Source: Synergistaceae bacterium
Lineage (GTDB): Bacteria > Synergistota > Synergistia > Synergistales > Synergistaceae
Length of the DNA stretch: 60,230 bases
Assembly (NCBI GenBank): GCA_012728165.1
Contig: JAAYFQ010000091.1
Location: forward strand, 1 to 60,230
Direction of reading: 5' to 3'
The notes beneath the pieces were generated by a model. That model searched no databases. It was not told where the DNA came from and was given only the letters and a program-made list of their open reading frames with translations. Made by a program: the position numbers and the translations under genes. This document shows positions 25,444 through 34,075 of this stretch, piece after piece; within the stretch, counting starts at the first letter, position 1, and every line of letters begins with the position of its first letter.

Positions 25444-28140
25444 TTAGTTTCCTTTTCCACAGCACTGTTTATACTTCTTACCACTTCCACATGGGCAGGG
25501 ATCATTCCGTCCGACCTTATTTTCTTTTACAATTGTCTGTGTCCTCTGTGCTGTAGCCATGGCTCCTGGGTTTTCTGTGTCAGAGTTATAGCTTGTAGCA
25601 CATGCAATATCAAGCATATCACGGCTTTCAACCCAGTTTTTCTTATTTTCGTTTCTTTCTGTAACAACGGAAACTCTGAGAGCATACTCAGTAACACCCT
25701 CACGTATTTGCACCAATGTATTTTGGAAAAGGTTAAATGATTCAAACTGATATTCTAACAAAGGATCTTTTTGTCCTATCGCTCGCAATCCTATGCCACG
25801 TCGGAGTTCATCCATAGCAAGAAGATGTTCTTTCCAGTTTGTATCAATAACCTCTAAAAATATGTATCTGAAAATATTTTGGGCAACTTCTGGGCCGAGT
25901 TCCTTAACTTTTAAATTAAAACGATCGACGATCTCGCCAAGTAAGCGTGGAGTTGCCTCATTAAGCTCTAACTCTGTCTCTACTTTTTCTATATGTTTCG
26001 AGATGCCGGGCCAATAAAGGGCATTTAATCTTACACAAACAGCCTGCAAATCAGATTCCTCATTATCTTTATTCGCGAATATTTTTTCAAGTTGCGCTCT
26101 TGCTGTATCCTCAAAAATTTCCTGTGTTCTGGTAATGATATCAGTGTCATCAAGAATCTCACTACGCTCAATATATATTGCCTCACGCTGTTGGTTCATT
26201 ACGTTGTCATAAGCAAGAAGCTGCTTTCGTATATTAAAATGCATATCTTCTACTTTTTTCTGTGCATTTTCTATTGCTTTTGATAGAAGTGAATGTTCAA
26301 TACACTCTCCTTCTTTCATACCAAGTTTTTCCATAATGCCCTGAATACGGTCTCCGCCAAAGAGACGAATAATGTCGTCTTCAAGTGATATATAGAAACG
26401 ACTCTCACCTGGGTCTCCCTGGCGTCCAGAACGTCCACGAAGCTGATTATCTATACGGCGTGACTCATGGCGTTCTGTTCCTATTATGCGCAGCCCACCA
26501 GCCTTCAAAACTTCTTTGTGTTCTTTAGCACAAAGAATACGGAATTTTTCTAAGACGTTTTTGTAGTTTTCCGAGTCCGTTTTAGAATCTGTTCCTAGTT
26601 TTGTTAGTTCTTCTTTTGCTAAAAACTCAGGATTACCTCCAAGTACTATATCAGTTCCTCTTCCTGCCATATTGGTAGCAACGGTAACAGCTCCGAAACG
26701 TCCAGCCTGAGCAACAATAGTTGCTTCTTTATCGTGGACCTTGGCATTCAAAACATTATGTTTAATTCTACGCGCATTCAGAAGTTTGCTAATTTGCTCG
26801 GAGTGCTCTATAGAGGTAGTTCCTACAAGTACAGGTTGCCCCTTTGCATTACATTCAGCGACTTCATCTGCTGCTGCATTATATTTTTCTAGAATTGTTC
26901 TGTATATCGAATCAGGATTATCAACACGTATCATAGGCTTGTGTGTCGGAACGACAATGACTTGTAGTCCATAGATTTCTTTAAATTCTTCTGCTTCGGT
27001 AAGGGCGGTTCCAGTCATACCCGCAAGTTTTTTATACATGCGGAAATAGTTCTGAAGAGTAATCGTAGCAAGAGTCTGACTTTCACAACCAACAGTAACT
27101 CGCTCTTTCGCTTCAATTGCTTGGTGAAGCCCATCCGAGTAGCGACGTCCAAACATGAGCCTACCGGTGAACTCATCAACGATGATGATTTCTTTGTCCT
27201 TTACCACATAGTGAACATCTCTTTGAAAAAGATGATGAGCCTTTAGTGCCTGAACTATTTTGTGAGTAAGAGCTGAATTTGTAAAATCTGTGAACAGATT
27301 CGGCAGATTCATAATACGTTCGGCCTTTGCAATTCCTGACTCTGTAAGAGCTACATTCTGCTCTTTTTCCTCTACCTCAAAATCCGTATCTTTAACAAGC
27401 TCTCTGGCAACACCGTCAGCTCGTTTATATGCTTCTGTATCATCATCTGAAGGACCAGAAATTATGAGAGGTGTTCTTGCTTCATCTATTAATATTGAGT
27501 CAACCTCATCAACAATACAAAATTCGTGACCACGCTGAACTTGTTGGTCTTTCTGTACTGCCATGTTGTCACGTAAATAATCAAACCCGAACTCGCTGTT
27601 CGTTCCATACGTTATATCTTTACGGTAAGCTTCGAAACGCTCTTCGTTTGTTACAAATGGGGAAATAACTCCTATTGTGAGTCCCATTCCGTTATAGACC
27701 GGGGCCATCCATTCGGCGTCACGTTTCGCTAGATAATCGTTAACTGTAATCAGATGAACACCCTTACCAGATATGGCATTTAGAGCTACTGCCAATGTTG
27801 CGACAAGTGTTTTTCCTTCGCCAGTTTTCATTTCGGCTATATTGCCGTCATTTAAAACCATAGCTCCGATAAGCTGTTCTTTGAAATGGCGCATTCCCAA
27901 AGTTCTCATTGAAACTTCGCGAACTCTGGCGAAAACTTCGGGGAGAATGTCATCCAATGTTTCACCATTTTCTAGACGTTTTCGGAAAATATTTGCAGAC
28001 TGAGCTAATTCTTCATCAGTAAGTTTTCTTACCTCTTCTTCGTACGAATCTACTATTTCTGCAATTTGTTCATATTTAGCTATAGCTCTGTCATTAGGGT
28101 CATACCCTAACGCTTTTATAAGTCCACTAAAAATTCCCAC
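25444..28140 (-). CDS. secA: Protein translocase ATPase SecA
   Basis: This 898-residue motor drives unfolded preproteins through SecYEG. Visible parts are Walker A (MKTGEGKTLVATL), DEVDSILIDEARTPL (motif II), the preprotein cross-linking region, GRGTDIVLGG, and RGRSGRQGDPGESRFYISLEDD of motor domain 2. The C-terminal zinc tail is DPCPCGSGKKYKQCC. The start codon is GTG with GGTGGA 7 nt upstream. Full length. The exported DUF3857-like protein is encoded 18 nt downstream. Confidence 0.97.
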   Translation of the reverse strand: MGIFSGLIKALGYDPNDRAIAKYEQIAEIVDSYEEEVRKLTDEELAQSANIFRKRLENGETLDDILPEVFARVREVSMRTLGMRHFKEQLIGAMVLNDGNIAEMKTGEGKTLVATLAVALNAISGKGVHLITVNDYLAKRDAEWMAPVYNGMGLTIGVISPFVTNEERFEAYRKDITYGTNSEFGFDYLRDNMAVQKDQQVQRGHEFCIVDEVDSILIDEARTPLIISGPSDDDTEAYKRADGVARELVKDTDFEVEEKEQNVALTESGIAKAERIMNLPNLFTDFTNSALTHKIVQALKAHHLFQRDVHYVVKDKEIIIVDEFTGRLMFGRRYSDGLHQAIEAKERVTVGCESQTLATITLQNYFRMYKKLAGMTGTALTEAEEFKEIYGLQVIVVPTHKPMIRVDNPDSIYRTILEKYNAAADEVAECNAKGQPVLVGTTSIEHSEQISKLLNARRIKHNVLNAKVHDKEATIVAQAGRFGAVTVATNMAGRGTDIVLGGNPEFLAKEELTKLGTDSKTDSENYKNVLEKFRILCAKEHKEVLKAGGLRIIGTERHESRRIDNQLRGRSGRQGDPGESRFYISLEDDIIRLFGGDRIQGIMEKLGMKEGECIEHSLLSKAIENAQKKVEDMHFNIRKQLLAYDNVMNQQREAIYIERSEILDDTDIITRTQEIFEDTARAQLEKIFANKDNEESDLQAVCVRLNALYWPGISKHIEKVETELELNEATPRLLGEIVDRFNLKVKELGPEVAQNIFRYIFLEVIDTNWKEHLLAMDELRRGIGLRAIGQKDPLLEYQFESFNLFQNTLVQIREGVTEYALRVSVVTERNENKKNWVESRDMLDIACATSYNSDTENPGAMATAQRTQTIVKENKVGRNDPCPCGSGKKYKQCCGKGN

Positions 28141-28248
28141 TAACTATTCCACCCTTCAAAACAAAACACCTTGTACAAATAGATCTGATTAAGTATTTGG
28201 TGATTATATCCTCTACTGTATACAGCCGTCAAAGCAAAAGAGCCTATA

Positions 28249-29469
28249 CTACAAGTCGGCCATCATAAGTGCGAAAACCTTGGTTTCGTTTAGAATATGT
28301 TCTATTTTTGCATACTCATTAGGCATATGAGCAACGGAATCTTCTTGATTCCACACTACCGCAGGTATGCCCTCTTTGCGAAAATATGCGGCACAAGTTC
28401 CGCCTCCTATACCACCAATTATTGGAGCTTTGGGAATTACCTGTAGTAAGGCATTCCGCAACAAATCTACAACAGGAGCGTTTATAGATGTCGGAGCAGG
28501 CGCTTGTTCTTTTTGAATAAATTTGTACGAAATACTAACTTTGAGTTTGTCACAAAAAGATTTTATTTCAGCATTAATAACTTTGATAACAGCCTCAAGA
28601 GGCGCTGTCGGTAAAACTCTACAATCAAAGCAAAAACGTTCATGTCCTGGAACGGTATTTATATTTGGAACATTTGCGTCGCGACGAGTTGGCTCAAAAG
28701 TCGAAAAAGGTGGTTGGAATAAATTATCGACTTCAGGAAAAGCATTGTGAAGAGCTTTATCTAGTGCAACTGAAAACTCGTTCGCAGCACGACAAGCATT
28801 TTTACCAAGATTAGGCATACTTGCGTGCACCTGTTTACCGCAAATATCAAACTCTATCCAGCAAATACTTTTTTCTGCGATTTGAATAAAATTACCGTCA
28901 CTGCTACCAGCATCCGGAACTACTACAAGATCTTCTTGATCAAAGATTCCTTGTTTTATAAGATGGCAAATTCCATGCTCACTTCCTGCTTCTTCATTGG
29001 CAACCATACATAAACAAATTTCATATTCTGGCATTATCTTATTTTTTTGTAACGCAATAAGAGCATAAATAGAAGAGACAAGTTCTTGGCCGTTGTCGCT
29101 AGAACCCCTTCCATAGAGTTTGCCATCTTTGAGAACAGCTTTGAAGGGGTCCGTATTCCAAAGAGAGCGATTCCCTTCAGGGACTACATCTATATGAGAA
29201 ACAATCCAAAGACGTTTTTTTGTCTTTCCTTCTTTTCTAATAATAATATTAGGGCGCACTCCGCACTCAGCAGAGGCATCTTCAGAATTATAAACTTCTA
29301 TTTCATGAAACCCAAGTTCTTTAAGTTTTTTTAGAAGGAATTGTCCCTTTTGATACTCACCATCTCCGCCGTCTGAAGGATTAATTGCAGGTATAGATAT
29401 AAGTTCAGAAAGCAACAAGATCATATCAAGTTCAAGTGATTCAATAGTTTTAAAAAGTTTATTTTTCAT
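28249..29469 (-). CDS. M20 family metallopeptidase
   Basis: This 406-residue zinc peptidase has the M20 metal-site motifs: SHIDVVPEG (His-Asp), GRGSSDNGQ (bridging Asp), ANEEAGSEHG (catalytic Glu pair), VVPDAG and a C-terminal His in SVAHMPNEY. The dimerisation lid lies in the middle (about 200-310). Related enzymes are dipeptidases, carboxypeptidases, acetylornithine deacetylases and succinyl-DAP desuccinylases. I cannot choose, though a dipeptidase fits a peptide-fermenting organism. AGAGAGG 7 nt upstream supports the ATG. Monocistronic or loosely linked to secA. Confidence 0.88.
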   Translation of the reverse strand: MKNKLFKTIESLELDMILLLSELISIPAINPSDGGDGEYQKGQFLLKKLKELGFHEIEVYNSEDASAECGVRPNIIIRKEGKTKKRLWIVSHIDVVPEGNRSLWNTDPFKAVLKDGKLYGRGSSDNGQELVSSIYALIALQKNKIMPEYEICLCMVANEEAGSEHGICHLIKQGIFDQEDLVVVPDAGSSDGNFIQIAEKSICWIEFDICGKQVHASMPNLGKNACRAANEFSVALDKALHNAFPEVDNLFQPPFSTFEPTRRDANVPNINTVPGHERFCFDCRVLPTAPLEAVIKVINAEIKSFCDKLKVSISYKFIQKEQAPAPTSINAPVVDLLRNALLQVIPKAPIIGGIGGGTCAAYFRKEGIPAVVWNQEDSVAHMPNEYAKIEHILNETKVFALMMADL

Positions 29470-29520
29470 AGAAAAACCTCTCTATTTAACTTTATTCTAA
29501 CTGCCAAAAACCCTACTTAA

Positions 29521-30063
29521 CTAATAAAGTAAATCCATACTTTTTACAAGATAATCTGCTCCAGAAGCTACAGTAAGTCCCATCGCAATCCACATCACGA
29601 TTATTGCTCCCGGAATATTGAAGATAAGAAAAACAATTCCGATTATCTGGCTTACAGTTTTAACCTTGCCCCATTTAGAAGCTGCAATAACAACCCCTTC
29701 AGAAGCTGCAATCAATCGAAGTCCTGTGACCATGAACTCACGTGCGATAATGATTACTACCATCCAAGCAGGGATACGATGTAATTCTACAAGCGCTACA
29801 AGAACAGCGATAATCATTATTTTGTCTGCTAATGGATCAATAAATTTACCTAAAGTCGTTACCTGCCCTTTTTTTCTTGCAATATATCCGTCTGCAGCAT
29901 CTGTAGCAGAAGCAACTATAAAGATAAAACCTGCGATAAGATCGCCAATGTTAACCCCTTCTATAAATCCAAATTGAGTTCTCAGCGTGAGAAAGACCAT
30001 TACGACTGGCACTAGAAAAACTCTTGACATACTTAGTATGTTTGGCAAGTTTAAAGCAGACAT
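29521..30063 (-). CDS. pgsA: CDP-diacylglycerol-glycerol-3-phosphate 3-phosphatidyltransferase
   Basis: This 180-residue membrane enzyme makes phosphatidylglycerol phosphate from CDP-diacylglycerol. The complete CDP-alcohol phosphotransferase signature is present: DAADGYIARKKG...LGKFIDPLADK. About five to six membrane helices. GGAGG lies 10 nt upstream of the ATG. It has a long upstream spacer and so is probably transcribed from its own promoter. Confidence 0.94.
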   Translation of the reverse strand: MSALNLPNILSMSRVFLVPVVMVFLTLRTQFGFIEGVNIGDLIAGFIFIVASATDAADGYIARKKGQVTTLGKFIDPLADKIMIIAVLVALVELHRIPAWMVVIIIAREFMVTGLRLIAASEGVVIAASKWGKVKTVSQIIGIVFLIFNIPGAIIVMWIAMGLTVASGADYLVKSMDLLY

Positions 30064-30450
30064 TTAATACTCTCCTCCATTGCTATAATTATGATATTTA
30101 AAATAAATTCAACCAAATATTATACTATATTGCGGCAGTTACTGTTAACAAAACGTTCAAGTAAAAACAGGTATTGACTATATTCGTTATAAAATCCGAA
30201 ATAATATTGTTTTTATCAGATAATCTGAAATTTAAGGACACGATATCTATTAGGTCTATATGTTCAATCTTTATTTCCGCTTTAAGCATAACAGACGATA
30301 AGAATTAGCTCGAAGAACGCATTGAATTTTTGTTGCAACATTCATGAAACTCGTATGTCCTATTTTATTCCTGAACTTATTAAAAATAAATGCCATTCTG
30401 TGAGTAGAGTGACCTTTTTGTATTACACATTAAAAAATTATTAAGCTTAA
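30064..30450. other. 387-nt spacer between mutS2 and pgsA
   Basis: AT-rich with no supported gene. On the minus strand, TTAACA and TATAAT separated by 18 bp (about 30119-30148) could be the pgsA promoter. A short AT-rich palindrome (TTAAGCTTAA, near 30440) followed by T on the minus strand may be a weak mutS2 terminator. Nothing else is recognised. Confidence 0.4.
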
Positions 30451-32805
30451 TTATTTAAATTTCACTATCGTAACTCCGTAGCCACCCTCGTGGGGTCCAC
30501 CTAGATTGTGCTCTAAAACATATGGAATGCGTTTGCATAACGCTTGCACTTCTTTCCTCAATACTCCTTCTCCACGGCCATGTATAACTGTGACAGAATC
30601 ATATCCTGCACGATAAGCGTGGTCGAGGTACTGTTCAACTACCGGAACAACCTCGTCTTTGGTCATATGTCTGACTATTATCGAGCTCGGAACATTAACT
30701 GGTCTCGAAACCTTTATCTGAAAATCAGGCAATTTGAGAGTCGCCTCTTCACTAGAAACGATTGTCAATTTTGTTAAAGGAACTTCTACCTCAAGCGCGC
30801 CCGCTTGCACGATGGCTTTTTTACCAGTCATTCGAACAACAGTTGCCATTCCTTTTGTGCCTATAATACGCACAATATCTCCGGTCTTTAGCCCTTCACC
30901 TGATGCAGCGACAGACCCTTGTGCAACTTTTTTCTCGTTTCTAGCTTCCACAGATTTTTGTATTTTGCTAAAATGGCTTCTCTTTTTCTCCAGTTCACGT
31001 CTGGCAGCTGGCTCTGCTTCAGCATTCTCAAGATTTTTGATAAGAGCTCGCGCAGAATCTTCTGCATTACGAATAATACTGAGTGCCTTCTTATCAGCTT
31101 CTGCTATTAAATTGTCTCGCTTCTCAGCGATATCGTTGATTTTTGATTCATAACTTTCTTTCATCGATTCAAGTTTCGTTCGTAAACTTTCTACTTTTCT
31201 ATTTTCATTTTCCAACATCTCGCGTTTTTTATGAAGCTCCCCTATCAAATCTTCAATAGAAACTTCATTGCTTCTTATGGCAGCTTCTGCTCGTTTTATT
31301 ATGGCATCGGGCATTCCCAATTTCCCTGCTATTAAAAGTGCATTGCTGCGTCCCGGTATACCTATAAGTATTTTGTAGGTCGGAGAAAGTGTAGCTGTAT
31401 TAAATTCAACACTGGCTGTTTCTATTGAGTGTGTTGTAAGAGCGAATTTTTTTATGGGGTTGTGATGTGTAGTCGCAAGTGTCATAGCTTTCTTCTCGCG
31501 AAGCCAATCAAGCAAAGCAATACCAAGAGCTGCACCTTCCTCGGGATCTGTCCCTGCTCCTAACTCATCAAGTATAACTACAGATTTCGAAGTTACGTTT
31601 TTTAAAATCTCAGTGATATGAGTTACATGAGCGCTGAACGTTGATAAGCTCTGTTCTATGCTTTGCTCGTCGCCGATGTCAGCAAAAAGTTCTGCGATAT
31701 CTCCCAGAACAGAGCTGTCTTTTGCTGGAATAGGAAAGCCCATCCATCCCAATGTTATACAAACACCTGCGGTTTTTAATGCTACTGTTTTTCCTCCGGT
31801 GTTAGGACCTGTAATCACAAGAACTCTGAATTTTTTGCCACAATTTATATCAATCGGAACGGCTGTCTTGGAAAGTAAGGGGTGCTTTGCTCCTCTGAAA
31901 TCAAACAAACTGTTTGAAGTCAGCTGAGGCAAGTGCCAATTATATAAACGCTTTTTTTCTGATAGTGCGAAAAACAAATCTATTGTTCCAAGCACATTTT
32001 CAGCGTCTAATATATGCCTAATCCTCTTTAGCACTTTTGTGGTTAATTCTCGTAGAATTCGTTGTTCCTCTTGCACTTCAACATTATGATTAGAGCTGTA
32101 CTCGTTGTTAAGTTTCTGCAGAGAGTGTGGCTCCATATAGACACTATTGCCTGAACCTGACCTATCTACAACAATACCTGGAAATATACTTAGAGCGTCC
32201 TGGCGAACAAGAACTGAATGGCGACCATTTCTAATGGTGAGTACACGTTCTTGAAGCATTGATAATATTGACGGGTCGTTTAGAATAAAATTCCCTTTTT
32301 TGCGTATAGCGTCACGCAAAGAACGAATAGTATCACGAACTTTTCTAAGCTTTTCTGAAGCACTATCATATATACGCCCATCAGCATCAAGGACATCAAG
32401 GGCTGCTACTTCTTCTGTGAAATCACGAAGGGTGCGGATGAAATGAGAGAAGGCAGGATACTCTGACAATTCGTTGGAAAGACATTCTTTTAAACGTAAA
32501 ACAAGAGAGAGCAATATTTTTATTTTTAGAAGTTCAGGACCTGTAAGAAATCCTGTTTCCGAAGCCTCTTCTAGAAGAGGCGCTACGGGAGCAACATCAT
32601 TGTGCCATGGAAGTTCTCCGTTTTTTTCACGGTAGCTCTCAACAGCAAGAAAAAGATTCTGCCTAGTGCGAAGATCTTCTAAGCTCTTCGCAGTTTGAAT
32701 GTCACGCGCAACGTGCAACCCCAGTTCACTACGACAGTGTTTTGAAATAAGAGAGACAATTTTCTCTATCTCTAAACTTTTCAGAGCACTAGTTTCTACA
32801 TACAT
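30451..32805 (-). CDS. mutS2: MutS2 family ATPase/endonuclease
   Basis: This 784-residue protein lacks the MutS mismatch-recognition domain but has the lever/clamp region, ATPase with Walker A TGPNTGGKTVALKT, VILDELGAGTDPEEGAALG, and TTHHNP. A long coiled coil, a KOW-like segment (KTGDIVRIIGTKGMATVV) and a C-terminal Smr nuclease domain (HAYRAGYDSVTVIHGRGEGVLRKEV) follow. It acts in anti-recombination and in rescue of collided ribosomes in Bacillus. Gene order zapA-cvpA-mutS2 matches Firmicutes. Full length. Confidence 0.96.
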   Translation of the reverse strand: MYVETSALKSLEIEKIVSLISKHCRSELGLHVARDIQTAKSLEDLRTRQNLFLAVESYREKNGELPWHNDVAPVAPLLEEASETGFLTGPELLKIKILLSLVLRLKECLSNELSEYPAFSHFIRTLRDFTEEVAALDVLDADGRIYDSASEKLRKVRDTIRSLRDAIRKKGNFILNDPSILSMLQERVLTIRNGRHSVLVRQDALSIFPGIVVDRSGSGNSVYMEPHSLQKLNNEYSSNHNVEVQEEQRILRELTTKVLKRIRHILDAENVLGTIDLFFALSEKKRLYNWHLPQLTSNSLFDFRGAKHPLLSKTAVPIDINCGKKFRVLVITGPNTGGKTVALKTAGVCITLGWMGFPIPAKDSSVLGDIAELFADIGDEQSIEQSLSTFSAHVTHITEILKNVTSKSVVILDELGAGTDPEEGAALGIALLDWLREKKAMTLATTHHNPIKKFALTTHSIETASVEFNTATLSPTYKILIGIPGRSNALLIAGKLGMPDAIIKRAEAAIRSNEVSIEDLIGELHKKREMLENENRKVESLRTKLESMKESYESKINDIAEKRDNLIAEADKKALSIIRNAEDSARALIKNLENAEAEPAARRELEKKRSHFSKIQKSVEARNEKKVAQGSVAASGEGLKTGDIVRIIGTKGMATVVRMTGKKAIVQAGALEVEVPLTKLTIVSSEEATLKLPDFQIKVSRPVNVPSSIIVRHMTKDEVVPVVEQYLDHAYRAGYDSVTVIHGRGEGVLRKEVQALCKRIPYVLEHNLGGPHEGGYGVTIVKFK

Positions 32806-32854
32806 TGCAAGTTACATCCAATATTATTTTTTTTCAAAACAGAACTAATTTTCC

Positions 32855-33433
32855 TCATTTTTTTTTGGGAGATCCTACACCAGTTCGATAAGGACGGACT
32901 ATCTGCTCAAGCGTGCCATCTGGCAAGTTTGACGCTTGTGGGAAAAAATTGTAATCAATAAGTATCTGCCGTACTGAAGGCCAATGTCTACCAGAATAAC
33001 GAAGCACATCACTGGAAGTCATCCAAGTAGGTTTTGTGATTGGGGATAATAGAAATCCGAATATTAGAACAATATATACGACTATTACACTTTTTAGAAG
33101 GCCCGAAAAAACTCCAAGCAACTTATCCATACCACCCATATTGACTACGGAAATAACACTTTTTAATGTTTTTCTAAGCAGGGCAGCTAAAAGTGTTATT
33201 ACAAACCAGACTAGAAGTATCGAGACAAATTGAGCCAAATAAATGTTAATCCCGGTAGATCGTTCTAGCATGTTGCCAATAGTTCCTGAGAACTTAAAAG
33301 ACACATAAATTGAAACGAGAAACCCAACCAAAGTCAGGATTTCTCCTACAAAACCTCGAAAACATCCCTTTATAACAAAATAACAGGCAAGAATGAGAAA
33401 AAATATATCTAACATGTGCCATTCGGCAAACAT
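32855..33433 (-). CDS. CvpA family membrane protein
   Basis: This 192-residue protein has four predicted membrane helices, with the CvpA-type pattern LDIFFLILACYFVIKGCFRGFVGEILTL at the start and MGGMDKLLGVFSGLLKS near the third helix. The family is named for colicin V production but its role is unclear and probably concerns the envelope. The ATG overlaps the zapA stop (TAATG), with AGAGG 7 nt upstream, so translation is coupled. Confidence 0.88.
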   Translation of the reverse strand: MFAEWHMLDIFFLILACYFVIKGCFRGFVGEILTLVGFLVSIYVSFKFSGTIGNMLERSTGINIYLAQFVSILLVWFVITLLAALLRKTLKSVISVVNMGGMDKLLGVFSGLLKSVIVVYIVLIFGFLLSPITKPTWMTSSDVLRYSGRHWPSVRQILIDYNFFPQASNLPDGTLEQIVRPYRTGVGSPKKK

Positions 33434-33702
33434 TAGTCGTCCTCTTTCTCTAATGTATTTACAAGTTTTTCCAGCTTCAAAGCGATATTTGCTGTTTCAT
33501 TAGAAATTGCCATCAGGCCAAGAAAAAGACGCTCCTCCTGACTAAGATGAGGAGGGAAAGAGGAAACCACATCCTGAACAGTGCGTACAACACGAGAAAA
33601 ATGTTCTTCTTTGAGAGGCGTGCTTAGTGTATACCTCTGCCGGCCGACGACAAAAGAATATTTACCGTCATCCAGTTTTTTGATATCAGACATATCTTCC
33701 AT
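33433..33702 (-). CDS. zapA: ZapA-like cell division protein
   Basis: This protein of 89 residues has a ZapA N-terminal head (YSFVVGRQRYTLSTPLKEEHFSRVVRTVQDV) and a helical tail (LGLMAISNETANIALKLEKLVNTLEK). ZapA crosslinks FtsZ filaments at midcell. The ATG at 33702 is preferred because AGAGGAG is 9 nt upstream; the GTG at 33708 is only 3 nt from it. It sits between a coiled-coil gene and cvpA, the clostridial order after pheT. Confidence 0.85.
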   Translation of the reverse strand: MEDMSDIKKLDDGKYSFVVGRQRYTLSTPLKEEHFSRVVRTVQDVVSSFPPHLSQEERLFLGLMAISNETANIALKLEKLVNTLEKEDD

Positions 33703-33733
33703 AGTCACTGTCTCCTCTCAATATCGCCGATTA

Positions 33734-34027
33734 CTAAAAACCCGTATGATGTTCCTCGTTTTCTTTTTTCTCTTCCGCAACCATTGACTGCACACGACCA
33801 AGCAACCCTTGAAGCCTGTTCGTTATCTCTGTCTTTTCACCTTCAGAATCTTCAGACTCTTTGTTTACGCTTTCCTGAAGTTGAAGGATTTCAAGATCTC
33901 TGTCGTCTATTAAATTCTTGAGCTCCTTATTTTCACGCAAAAGATGCTCATTTTCTGTTTTTAATTCCTTTATAAGAGAGTCAAGTTTGTCTATTACGTT
34001 TTCAATATATTCAATCTGTTGTATCAT
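33734..34027 (-). CDS. Small coiled-coil protein, possible ZapB-like division factor
   Basis: This 97-residue protein is almost all heptad-like coiled coil (QIEYIENVIDKLDSLIKELK...LLRENKELKNLIDDRDLEIL), with an acidic middle (EDSEGEK) and a C-terminal helix. It has no membrane segment. GGAGG 7 nt upstream sets the ATG at 34027 rather than 34045. Directly upstream of zapA in a likely operon, it may work with ZapA much as ZapB does in enterobacteria. Coiled coils are low in information, so this role is a guess. Confidence 0.6.
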   Translation of the reverse strand: MIQQIEYIENVIDKLDSLIKELKTENEHLLRENKELKNLIDDRDLEILQLQESVNKESEDSEGEKTEITNRLQGLLGRVQSMVAEEKKENEEHHTGF

Positions 34028-34075
34028 TTCTACCCCTCCACACAAAGTATATAGCAGTAGTTAATATATTAACTA

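Noticed and set aside
28249-29469. Naming the M20 peptidase DapE, ArgE or PepV
   Set aside because: The metal-site motifs are shared by all of these; nothing in the sequence or neighbourhood selects one substrate.
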